From an uncultured Eubacterium sp. (GTDB taxonomy: Bacteria > Bacillota > Clostridia > Lachnospirales > CAG-274): a stretch of DNA of 6,139 nt. The notes below the pieces were generated by a model, which saw only the letters and a program-made list of their open reading frames with translations, had not been told where the DNA came from and ran no database searches. A program made the translations under genes and the position numbers. Shown here piece by piece: positions 1 through 6,112 of the stretch. Positions within the stretch are counted from its first letter, which is position 1. Every line of letters begins with the position of its first letter. The stretch is from assembly GCA_900543365.1 (NCBI GenBank), contig UQRG01000096.1, forward strand, positions 1 through 6,139, read 5' to 3'.

Positions 1-407
1 CAATATGTCCTTATTTTTATGACCTATCAGTAAATATTACAAATAATATTTCAGATACATTTGTAAATGATTATATTTTTAATTTAGCTAATTACGAAAT
101 AGATTTGAGTATATTTTTAAGATTTAATAATTTTGCAATAGTTTATTATGGCATTATTGCAATTGTTACATTGCTTATAATTTTAAAAATATCAACTAAT
201 CACAATTGGATTGAACAATCAAGTCCATTTAACAAAAAGTGGGTATCTAATATTTTTAAAATTGTGTTTATAATTGACTTTGCAGTTATTGGTACAAATT
301 TTACATACAATTCAACATTTGACAAAATAATTCTTGCAATAGTTTTTGCTATAATAGGTTTATTAGTATCATCAATTATTGTAAAAAAACAGGGGGTGAG
401 CAAATGA
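1..407 (+). CDS. C-terminal part of an unidentified multi-pass membrane protein (5' end outside window)
   Basis: The reading frame is open from the first complete codon at position 3 to the TGA at 405-407, so 134 residues are visible and the true start lies left of the window. A TTG at 105 is in frame but has no Shine-Dalgarno sequence before it, and the codons upstream read as ordinary protein, so I do not take it as the start. The visible part begins with about 40 polar, Asn-rich residues, then has three hydrophobic segments at about visible residues 44-63, 82-100 and 108-127, and ends in a short basic tail (KKQGVSK). This fits an integral membrane protein or the permease of a transporter, but no family motif is visible and I do not recognise it. 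The stop overlaps the next gene's start in ATGA, so the two are probably co-translated. Confidence is high that it is coding, low on function. Confidence 0.72.
   Translation, partial: ICPYFYDLSVNITNNISDTFVNDYIFNLANYEIDLSIFLRFNNFAIVYYGIIAIVTLLIILKISTNHNWIEQSSPFNKKWVSNIFKIVFIIDFAVIGTNFTYNSTFDKIILAIVFAIIGLLVSSIIVKKQGVSK
391..398 (+). promoter_or_regulatory. Ribosome binding site of the lipoprotein gene, inside the upstream gene
   Basis: AGGGGGTG is one base away from AGGAGGTG and lies 5 nt before the ATG at 404. It sits within the last codons of the membrane protein gene, so the two genes share a transcript and are probably translationally coupled. Confidence 0.75.
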
Positions 408-1234
408 AAAAATTAATTTTTATTGCTTTAATAGCATTAACACTTTGTGGCTGTAATAATACACCAAAATTAATAAATAATGCTAGTAATAAAAACCACG
501 ATACAATAATAAATACAGAATATGAAAAATATAATAATATTTTTAAAAAGAATTATAGTGATGGAGAAGAAATAACTGAATTAGTTAAATCATTACCATT
601 ACTCAATATTAATATAAAACAAGCAGGTCAAAATCCTGAAATAGTTAATATTTATAAAAGCGAAAATCCTTATTTTCTCATAGCTGATACTTCCTATGCA
701 AGAAAAAATTCAGACATAACTTACACTGAATTTTATGGGGGTAGCCAAACTACATCAAAAAAATATTCTGATATTATAAGTGCATTTAAGGAAAAAAGCT
801 GGGAGCTTAATTATTGCCTTACAGGTGGTGGCATTGATAAACTAACATTTTCTAATGACGAATATACTATATCTAATTACAAATATGGTATGTTTTGTTT
901 AAGCTATGACAATGTTCAATTAAATTCTGACAATATACCTTTAGCAATAACATTGTATATGAATGACGGAAAAATATCTTCCGTATATATTAATTATTAC
1001 TTACTTTCTAATCAGAAAAAACAGCTTTCTATTAAGGATATAAATATGCTTAGAGATGGGCTTGAATTGGCTAATATAACCGACTTTGATATTATTATTA
1101 ATAGCTTACAGGAACAGCTTAGTAATTATAAAAAATTAAAATCAGATTTTCAACACTATACATTAAAATCTGTCAAACCAGTTATATTAAATAAAAATGA
1201 AACGCTTGGAACTTTTATAATTGATATTAAATAA
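404..1234 (+). CDS. Putative lipoprotein of unknown function
   Basis: The 276-residue protein starts with a short type II signal peptide: basic MKK, a hydrophobic core (LIFIALIALTL), then the lipobox L-C-G-C with Cys17 as the predicted lipidated residue. The mature protein should be anchored on the outer face of the cytoplasmic membrane. Residues 18-60 are Asn/Lys-rich and look like a flexible linker. Residues about 65-200 alternate polar and aromatic residues as in a beta-rich fold and contain two further cysteines (138 and 165) that could form a disulfide. Residues about 208-248 look helical, and a short beta-like tail follows. I recognise no family. The ATG is fixed by the lipobox and by the ribosome binding site 5 nt upstream. 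Its 4-base overlap with the membrane protein gene suggests the two act together, for example as a transporter or sensor with its lipoprotein, but that is inference. A hairpin terminator follows directly. Confidence 0.8.
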   Translation: MKKLIFIALIALTLCGCNNTPKLINNASNKNHDTIINTEYEKYNNIFKKNYSDGEEITELVKSLPLLNINIKQAGQNPEIVNIYKSENPYFLIADTSYARKNSDITYTEFYGGSQTTSKKYSDIISAFKEKSWELNYCLTGGGIDKLTFSNDEYTISNYKYGMFCLSYDNVQLNSDNIPLAITLYMNDGKISSVYINYYLLSNQKKQLSIKDINMLRDGLELANITDFDIIINSLQEQLSNYKKLKSDFQHYTLKSVKPVILNKNETLGTFIIDIK

Positions 1235-1235
1235 A

Positions 1236-1268
1236 TAATAAAGGGCGATTATTAGTCGCCCTTTATTA
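1236..1268. terminator. Bidirectional intrinsic terminator between convergent genes
   Basis: A perfect 13-bp inverted repeat (1236-1248 with 1256-1268) surrounds a 7-nt loop. Its core is GGGCGA/TCGCCC and its outer part is A/T-rich, so each strand reads as a GC core followed by a T-rich tract. It starts 2 nt after the lipoprotein stop codon and ends 11 nt before the stop codon of the ATPase gene on the opposite strand, so it should serve both transcripts. Confidence 0.93.
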
Positions 1269-1279
1269 CATTTATTTAA

Positions 1280-3241
1280 CTATTTAACTTTAGTAATTCT
1301 TATAGCATTAAGCACAGCAATAAGAGCAACACCTACATCTGCAAAAACGGCAATCCACATATTACCATAACCAAAAACAGTAAGTGCAAGCACCATGAGC
1401 TTTAATGCAATAACAATAACTACATTTTGTTTACAAATTTCCATAGTTCTTCTTGCAAGTTTAATTGCATCATAAAGTTTAGTAAGGCTATCTTCCATTA
1501 TTACTACATCAGCAGCCTCAATAGCAATATCTGAACCAATACCACCCATAGCAATACCTACATCTGCTCTAGCAAGTACTGGAGCATCATTTATACCATC
1601 ACCAACAGCTACAATATTGTTATAGCCTACTTTATAAAGTCCATCAACTTTTTCAACCTTATCTTGTGGCAACAACTCAGAATAAACATTATCAACACCA
1701 ACAGCTCTACCAACTTTGTCAGCAATAGATTTTTTATCACCTGTAAGCATTGTAACATTCTTAACTCCTATAGACCTTAAGCTAGATATAGCACTAAAAC
1801 TATCTTCCTTAATTGTGTCATCAACATTTATATAACCAATACAACTACCATCTACAGCTACATATATATTTTTACCACTTTCAATATTAATACCACTATC
1901 TATCATAAATCTTTCACTACCCACAAGTACAGATTTACCCTTAATAATACCCTTGATACCAAAACCTGCAATATTTTCTACATTTTCTGTTTTCTCAAGT
2001 TCACCCTTGTAGCTATCTACAACAGCCTTAGCCATTGGATGAGTTGAAAAAATTTCAAGTGATGCAGCATATCTTAATGTTTCGTCACTTGTTACTTCTG
2101 TTACTTCAAACTTTCCCTTAGTAATAGTACCAGTTTTATCCATAACAACAGCCTCTACTTTGCTCAAAACCTCAAGGTAGTTACCTCCCTTTACAAGAAC
2201 ACCTCGTCTTGACATTGTACCAATACCAGCAAAGAAAGTTAATGGAATAGAAAGAACCAAAGCACAAGGACAAGATGCAACAAGAAAAATTAAAGCCTTA
2301 TAAATACCATCTTTAAAGTCATAACCCATTAATACTGGCACAACAGTAAGAAGTATAGCCATTGCTACTACAACGGGTGTGTACACTTTAGCAAATCTAG
2401 TTACAAAATTTTCTGTCTTAGACTTATTTTCAGAAGCATTTTCTACCATATTCATTATTCTAGCAATAGTAGAATCCTTATAAGCCTTGTCAGCTCTAAC
2501 ATAAATAACACTGCTATTATTAATTGAACCACTTAAAACTGTGTCACCTTCAAATTTTTCAACAGGAATACTCTCACCAGTTAAAGCTACCATATCAAGA
2601 GTAGTTTCACCTTTAATAATTGTACCATCAATAGCAACCTTTTCACCTGGTTTAACAACTATTGTATCACCAACATTTACTTCCTCAGGCTCTTTTACTT
2701 GAATATTACCTTCAATAAATACATTTACAGTATCAACATTCATTTCCATTAATGATTTAATGGAATTTCTTGACTTATTAACAATAGTTTCTTGAAGAAA
2801 CTCCCCAATCTGATAAAAAAGCATTACAGATACTGCCTCAACAAATTCGCCTAAGCAAAAAGCACATATTGTAGCAAAGGCCATAAGAAAATGCTCATTT
2901 AGGGCTTTACCCTTTACAATACTTTTAACAGCATTGATTACAACATCATAACCAAATATTAAATAAGCTACAATATATAAGCTAATACTTATATAGCTAT
3001 TATCAGCCACTATTTTACCAGTAAATATAGCACAAATTAAGAAAATAACGCCGATAATTATTCTTAATACTCCTTTTTTTATACCCTCTTCATAGTGATA
3101 ATGATTATGTCCACAACTGCAACTGCAGTCACTATGGTTGTGATGATGTTCTTGATTACTATTTTCTCTATTTTCTTTATCTTTATGACAACAACAATTA
3201 CTATCAATACACTGATTTAACTTTTCATTATCTTTACTCAT
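1280..3241 (-). CDS. cadA: P1B-2-type heavy-metal (Zn/Cd/Pb) exporting P-type ATPase
   Basis: The protein should use ATP to pump Zn2+, Cd2+ or Pb2+ out of the cytoplasm. All core motifs of its 653 residues are visible: actuator TGES at 221-224, transmembrane CPC at 324-326, the phosphorylated Asp368 in DKTGT, the HP pair of the nucleotide domain at 401-402, TGDK at 500-503 and GDGIND at 547-552. The last membrane pair has Asn606, Lys614 and Asp635-x-Gly637, the pattern of the Zn/Cd/Pb subgroup rather than the copper subgroup. Eight membrane helices fit, at about 58-75, 83-102, 115-131, 133-149, 284-305, 314-338, 605-622 and 628-647. Instead of an HMA domain with its CxxC site, residues 11-49 form a Cys/His-rich tail. 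The ATG overlaps the sensor gene's stop (ATGA), with GAGGGGG 7 nt upstream at 3249-3255. The symbol could equally be zntA; exact metal preference cannot be read from the sequence. Confidence 0.95.
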   Translation of the reverse strand: MSKDNEKLNQCIDSNCCCHKDKENRENSNQEHHHNHSDCSCSCGHNHYHYEEGIKKGVLRIIIGVIFLICAIFTGKIVADNSYISISLYIVAYLIFGYDVVINAVKSIVKGKALNEHFLMAFATICAFCLGEFVEAVSVMLFYQIGEFLQETIVNKSRNSIKSLMEMNVDTVNVFIEGNIQVKEPEEVNVGDTIVVKPGEKVAIDGTIIKGETTLDMVALTGESIPVEKFEGDTVLSGSINNSSVIYVRADKAYKDSTIARIMNMVENASENKSKTENFVTRFAKVYTPVVVAMAILLTVVPVLMGYDFKDGIYKALIFLVASCPCALVLSIPLTFFAGIGTMSRRGVLVKGGNYLEVLSKVEAVVMDKTGTITKGKFEVTEVTSDETLRYAASLEIFSTHPMAKAVVDSYKGELEKTENVENIAGFGIKGIIKGKSVLVGSERFMIDSGINIESGKNIYVAVDGSCIGYINVDDTIKEDSFSAISSLRSIGVKNVTMLTGDKKSIADKVGRAVGVDNVYSELLPQDKVEKVDGLYKVGYNNIVAVGDGINDAPVLARADVGIAMGGIGSDIAIEAADVVIMEDSLTKLYDAIKLARRTMEICKQNVVIVIALKLMVLALTVFGYGNMWIAVFADVGVALIAVLNAIRITKVK

Positions 3242-3567
3242 AATATTTCCCCCTCATCATATCCATTTTTATGTTTAATATGTTCAATACCTTTATCTAA
3301 AAGTACAGATACATGTTCATCATCAAGAGAGTAAATAGTAGACTGCCCCTCTTTTCTAAATTTAACAATATCATTTTGTCTTAAAAGTCTAAGTTGATGA
3401 GATATAGCTGATTGAGTCATTCCAAGTTCGTTAACAAGGTCTGTAACACACATTTCACTTTGAAAAAGAGCGTATAATATTTTTATTCTAGTTGAATCAC
3501 CAAATATTTTAAAAAAATCTGACAAATCATAACACATTTCTTCACTAAGCATTTTTACTTTAGACAA
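3238..3567 (-). CDS. ArsR/SmtB-family metal-sensing transcriptional repressor
   Basis: This is a 109-residue winged-helix dimeric DNA-binding protein, the usual length for the family. The helix-turn-helix is at about 40-63 (VTDLVNELGMTQSAISHQLRLL) and the wing at about 66-80. The C-terminal helix carries Asp83, His85, His96 and His99 with the D-x-H-x10-H-x2-H spacing of the alpha-5 Zn site in CzrA and SmtB. Cys40 and Asp43 lie where SmtB/CadC have alpha-3 ligands (SEMCVTD against ELCVxD), and Cys12 is in the N-terminal arm, so a partial second site is possible. The start is a TTG, fixed by a perfect AGGAGG 7 nt upstream; the ATG at codon 6 lies too far from it. It precedes and overlaps the ATPase gene, so it very probably represses its own operon and releases DNA when Zn, Cd or a similar ion binds. 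CzrA-like or CadC-like are both fair names. Confidence 0.94.
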   Translation of the reverse strand: MSKVKMLSEEMCYDLSDFFKIFGDSTRIKILYALFQSEMCVTDLVNELGMTQSAISHQLRLLRQNDIVKFRKEGQSTIYSLDDEHVSVLLDKGIEHIKHKNGYDEGEIL

Positions 3568-3574
3568 TTTAATA

Positions 3575-3580
3575 CCTCCT
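3575..3580 (-). promoter_or_regulatory. Ribosome binding site that sets the TTG start of the metal sensor
   Basis: A perfect AGGAGG on the minus strand lies 7 nt before the TTG at 3567-3565. The first ATG in frame is 15 bases further on, so this site decides the start. Confidence 0.9.
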
Positions 3581-3583
3581 TAT

Positions 3584-3609
3584 TATGAACATTTATTCAT
3601 ATATTCATA
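3584..3609. promoter_or_regulatory. Operator-like palindrome O1 with an extra half-site
   Basis: TATGAA (3584-3589) and TTCATA (3596-3601) are perfect inverted half-sites 6 bp apart, matching the TGAA-N6-TTCA core known for SmtB/CzrA-type operators. A further TTCATA lies at 3604-3609, giving three half-sites in 26 bp. O1 sits 3 bp upstream of the sensor's ribosome binding site, well downstream of the predicted transcription start, so bound repressor there could block elongation or act with O2. Binding is inferred from sequence only. Confidence 0.7.
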
Positions 3610-3617
3610 ATTGTAAT

Positions 3618-3665
3618 AAAAAAATAGGAGCAGACACACATATATTTATTTATGAACATCTGCTC
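3618..3665 (-). terminator. Hairpin with U7 tract in the metal-operon leader (read-through terminator or attenuator candidate)
   Basis: Read on the minus strand, GAGCAGA (3665-3659) pairs with TCTGCTC (3634-3628). Inside this 7-bp stem, three possible G-U wobbles and an inner CATA/TATG stem (3651-3654 with 3643-3646) leave an 8-nt loop. Three bases later come seven Ts (3624-3618). This has the shape of an intrinsic terminator, but the stem is only moderately GC-rich and is interrupted. It could stop transcripts running in from mreB, or attenuate the metal operon's own transcript, which would begin at the base of the hairpin. Confidence 0.4.
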
Positions 3666-3668
3666 ATA
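3651..3668. promoter_or_regulatory. Operator-like palindrome O2 over the predicted transcription start
   Basis: TATGAA (3651-3656) and CTCATA (3663-3668) form an inverted repeat with 6-bp spacing and one mismatch, the same core as O1. It begins 5 bp downstream of the -10 box, so it covers the expected start near 3667. A repressor bound here would block initiation. It is the better candidate for the main operator of the metal operon; O1 and O2 centres are 67 bp apart. Confidence 0.78.
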
Positions 3669-3673
3669 CTTGT

Positions 3674-3702
3674 ATTATATACTATATTTAATTATTTGTC
3701 AA
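3674..3702 (-). promoter_or_regulatory. Consensus promoter of the metal-efflux operon
   Basis: On the minus strand TTGACA (3702-3697) and TATAAT (3679-3674) are separated by exactly 17 bp, a perfect match to the housekeeping consensus. The start is expected at about 3667 (an A), giving a leader of about 100 nt. The -35 box contains the TGA stop codon of mreB (3701-3699). Such a strong promoter next to a palindrome is what a repressor-controlled operon needs. Confidence 0.92.
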
Positions 3703-4739
3703 TCATTTTCTTCAAGGCTAAAGAAACTCTTAATACTAGACCAAATACTCTTATCTTCAACAGTCTGATATTCAATGTATTTACCAGTGCCAATTGCAAC
3801 ACAGTTTACAGGATTTTCAGCAATAGTACATTTAATACCTGTTTCATTTTCAATTACTCTGTCAAGACCTGAAAGCAATGCTCCACCACCAGTAAGTACA
3901 ATACCTCTATCAAGAATATCACCTGAAAGCTCTGGTGGAGTATTAGCAAGTACATATCTTACAGCATCTACAACAGACCTTACACAGACCTTTAAAGCCT
4001 CATACATTTCTCTTGAAGTTATTTCAACTGTCATAGGCATACCAGTTGTAGCATTTCTGCCCTTAAGCTCCATTGCACTTAAAGGAGTATCTTCTGCTGC
4101 TGTGCCAATTATTATCTTAAGATTTTCAGCAGTTCTTTCGCCAATAATCATTTGATGTTCATCTCTCATATATCTAACAATAGCATCATCAAACTTGTCA
4201 CCAGCCACCTTAATTGAAGTACTAACAACAATGCCACCAAGAGAAATAACAGCAACATCAGTAGTACCACCACCAATATCTACAACCATACTACCACAAG
4301 GTCTAAAAATATCAAGTCCTGCACCAATAGCTGCTGCAATAGGTTCTTCAATAATAAATACTTGAGCAGCACCAGCATTTCTAGTTGACTCCTCAACAGC
4401 CCTTTTTTCAACATCGGTTATTTTACTAGGAACACAGACAGCAATACGAGGTCTTTTGAGCCAATGAGTACCAACAGACTTATCAATGAAATATCTTATC
4501 ATTCTTTCTGTTACCTCAAAGTCGGAAATTACACCATCTCTCAAAGGTCGTACTGCCACTATATTAGCTGGAGTTTTTCCGAACATTTTTCTTGCTTCTT
4601 CACCAACTGCAACAATAGCGTGTTTATTATTATCTACTGCTACAACTGAAGGCTCTTGAAGAACAATACCTTCGCCTTTACAATATACAATTACACTGGC
4701 TGTGCCCAAATCTATGCCAATATCACTGCCCAACACCAT
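3699..4739 (-). CDS. mreB: MreB-family bacterial actin (rod-shape cytoskeleton)
   Basis: MreB-family proteins polymerise with ATP beneath the membrane and guide lateral cell-wall synthesis. The 346 residues fit the family length. The actin-fold motifs are in order: phosphate-1 loop IDLGTAS (8-14), VAVRPLRDGVISDF (61-74), the EEP motif with the expected catalytic Glu at 131-133, phosphate-2 loop DIGGGTTD (154-161), and the adenosine-binding LTGGGALLSGL (282-292). The body resembles MreB more than Mbl (for example the FIIEEPIAAAIGAG stretch), but a paralogue such as Mbl or MreBH is not excluded. Residues 330-341 (SIWSSIKSFFSL) could form a short amphipathic helix and extend beyond the usual MreB end. 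The ATG has AAGGAG 10 nt upstream, inside the 3' end of the CNNM gene, which ends 4 bp earlier, so the two form one operon. mreC and mreD do not follow; a metal-resistance operon does. Confidence 0.95.
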   Translation of the reverse strand: MVLGSDIGIDLGTASVIVYCKGEGIVLQEPSVVAVDNNKHAIVAVGEEARKMFGKTPANIVAVRPLRDGVISDFEVTERMIRYFIDKSVGTHWLKRPRIAVCVPSKITDVEKRAVEESTRNAGAAQVFIIEEPIAAAIGAGLDIFRPCGSMVVDIGGGTTDVAVISLGGIVVSTSIKVAGDKFDDAIVRYMRDEHQMIIGERTAENLKIIIGTAAEDTPLSAMELKGRNATTGMPMTVEITSREMYEALKVCVRSVVDAVRYVLANTPPELSGDILDRGIVLTGGGALLSGLDRVIENETGIKCTIAENPVNCVAIGTGKYIEYQTVEDKSIWSSIKSFFSLEEND

Positions 4740-4743
4740 ACAC

Positions 4744-6033
4744 TTAATTCTCCTTTTCTTCCTCTATTTCGTTTTTTGGAGTTAATGTTATTTTCATTTT
4801 AACAATTCTGTTTTTATCAGTTTGTTCAATAGTAAACTTAGCATTGTCATCATTAATAACTTCTCCCTTTTCAGGGAATCTGCCAATAATAGCAATAACA
4901 TAGCCACCTATTGATTCAATATCATCATTTTCAAAGTTAGTGCCAAGAGCATCATTTACATCATCAAGTTTTGTAATACCATCTACAAGAAATTCACCAT
5001 CACCTAAAGGCTTAATTTCTTCTGAATCATCTCTTTCAGAGTCAATAATATCACCTACAATTTCTTCTATTAAATCTTGTAAAGTAACAATACCGGCTGT
5101 ACCACCGTATTCATCAAGAACAATTGCCATAGAAATTGACTCTTTTTTCATATCAGCAAAAAGCTTTGAACACTGCTTTGTTTCATAAGTAAAATAAGGT
5201 TCTCTCATATAATCAGATACCTTAAAGCTACTTGTTTCTATATCGTCAAGAAGCATAATATCCTTAAAAGATAATGTACCCACAATATGGTCATTTGTTT
5301 CATTATATACAGGTAATCTAGTAAATCTCTTTTCCTTAAATACATCAACTACATCATAATAAGTCATATCATCAGGTATAGCAACTATATCAATTCTAGG
5401 AATCATAACTTCCTCTGCTGTTGCACTTCTAAAGTCAACTACATTAGTAATCATTTCTTTTTCGTCAACTTCAATTACACCTTCCTCGTGACTAACATCA
5501 ACCATAGTTTTCAACTCATTAACAGTAACGGCTGGTGTCTGCTCTTTATGCCCACCAATAATTCTAAATATAAGACTTGTAATAATATTAAGTAAAAATA
5601 TAAATGGTGTTAATATAAACATACAAAAAGCTATAGGTCTTGCACAAAATATGCAAACCTTTTCTGCGTTTTCACTAGCAAAGCTCTTAGGTGTTACCTC
5701 TCCAAATATAAGTACAAGAATTGTAAGTACACCAGTTGCAATACCAACACCACTACTACCAAATAAATCAGTTGCAATCACTGTACCAAGTGATGATGCT
5801 GTAATGTTTACTATATTGTTACCAATAAGTATTGCACTAAGTAGTTTGCTGGAGTTTTCAGTTATTTTTTGAATAAGCTTTGCATTTTTTACTCCTTCAT
5901 CTACCATTGCTCTAAGCCTAATTTTGCTTAAAGAAGTTAATGCCGTTTCAGAACTTGAAAAAAAAGCTGATAGTACCAAACAGACCACAAGAATAATTAC
6001 TTTAGTTAAATATTGCGAACTTCCCGAGTCCAC
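4744..6033 (-). CDS. CNNM/CorC-family membrane protein (DUF21, paired CBS, CorC-HlyC), probable Mg2+/divalent cation transporter
   Basis: Members of this family (CorC, bacterial MpfA-type proteins, animal CNNM) are linked to Mg2+ or Co2+ export and were formerly called haemolysins. Counting from the GTG at 6033, the DUF21 membrane domain covers about 8-160, with the family motifs AFFSSSETALTSLS (23-36), GNNIVN (71-76) and FGEVTPKS (110-117) and about four membrane segments. CBS domains follow at about 208-262 and 270-327; the second contains the conserved VLDEYGGTAGIVTLQDLIEEIVG stretch (start 305). A CorC-HlyC domain spans about 340-419, and the tail is acidic (EIEEEKEN). The domain set is complete at 429 residues. 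A GTG at 6042 is also in frame but lies only 1 nt from the AGGAG, so the GTG at 6033, 10 nt away, is preferred. It is the first gene of the unit with mreB. The ion is not readable from sequence. Confidence 0.93.
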   Translation of the reverse strand: MDSGSSQYLTKVIILVVCLVLSAFFSSSETALTSLSKIRLRAMVDEGVKNAKLIQKITENSSKLLSAILIGNNIVNITASSLGTVIATDLFGSSGVGIATGVLTILVLIFGEVTPKSFASENAEKVCIFCARPIAFCMFILTPFIFLLNIITSLIFRIIGGHKEQTPAVTVNELKTMVDVSHEEGVIEVDEKEMITNVVDFRSATAEEVMIPRIDIVAIPDDMTYYDVVDVFKEKRFTRLPVYNETNDHIVGTLSFKDIMLLDDIETSSFKVSDYMREPYFTYETKQCSKLFADMKKESISMAIVLDEYGGTAGIVTLQDLIEEIVGDIIDSERDDSEEIKPLGDGEFLVDGITKLDDVNDALGTNFENDDIESIGGYVIAIIGRFPEKGEVINDDNAKFTIEQTDKNRIVKMKITLTPKNEIEEEKEN

Positions 6034-6043
6034 GAAAATCACA

Positions 6044-6048
6044 CTCCT
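6044..6048 (-). promoter_or_regulatory. Ribosome binding site that decides the CNNM start
   Basis: AGGAG on the minus strand ends 1 nt before the GTG at 6042 and 10 nt before the in-frame GTG at 6033. Only the second spacing is workable, though somewhat long. Confidence 0.7.
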
Positions 6049-6083
6049 AATAAAAAAATAATTTAACTTTAACAGTAAATTGT

Positions 6084-6112
6084 ATTATACCACAAATTCG
6101 CTTATTTTCCAA
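6084..6112 (-). promoter_or_regulatory. Probable promoter of the CNNM-mreB unit
   Basis: On the minus strand a perfect TATAAT (6089-6084) is preceded by TGG, making an extended -10 element. TTGGAA (6112-6107), a 4-of-6 match to TTGACA, lies exactly 17 bp upstream. Transcription should start near 6077, giving a leader of about 45 nt. No operator-like palindrome resembling O1 or O2 is seen here, so I find no sign that the metal sensor controls this unit. Confidence 0.8.

Noticed and set aside
200..403. Minus-strand open frame opposite the membrane protein gene
   Set aside because: It is antisense to a better-supported gene, lacks a ribosome binding site and has no recognisable motif.
105..407. 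A complete 100-residue gene starting at TTG 105
   Set aside because: The same frame is open back to the window edge, no ribosome binding site precedes the TTG, and the upstream codons read as normal protein. The gene is treated as truncated by the window.
3090..3195. Cys/His-rich stretch as a separate small metal-binding protein or frameshifted HMA domain
   Set aside because: It is in frame with the ATPase, directly follows a well-placed ATG and ribosome binding site, and shows no HMA remnants in the other frames that I could recognise.
3568..3698. Riboswitch in the metal-operon leader
   Set aside because: The gap is only 131 bp and is explained by promoter, operators and one simple hairpin. 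No multi-helix structure or known riboswitch core was seen.
3585..3872. Plus-strand open frame starting in the operator region
   Set aside because: It begins inside O1, runs across the promoter and the 3' end of mreB in antisense, and has no protein features beyond what AT-rich DNA gives by chance.
3775..4155. Plus-strand open frame of 126 codons within mreB
   Set aside because: It is a shadow of the conserved mreB coding sequence, with a composition reflecting its reverse complement.
4464..4649. Plus-strand short open frame within mreB
   Set aside because: Antisense shadow of conserved mreB codons with no initiation signal seen.
4940..5188. Plus-strand Ser-rich open frame within the CNNM gene
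   Set aside because: Antisense of the CBS and CorC-HlyC coding region; the Ser-rich composition mirrors acidic codons on the other strand.
5651..5872. Plus-strand open frame within the DUF21 region
   Set aside because: Antisense of membrane-segment codons; hydrophobicity is a by-product.
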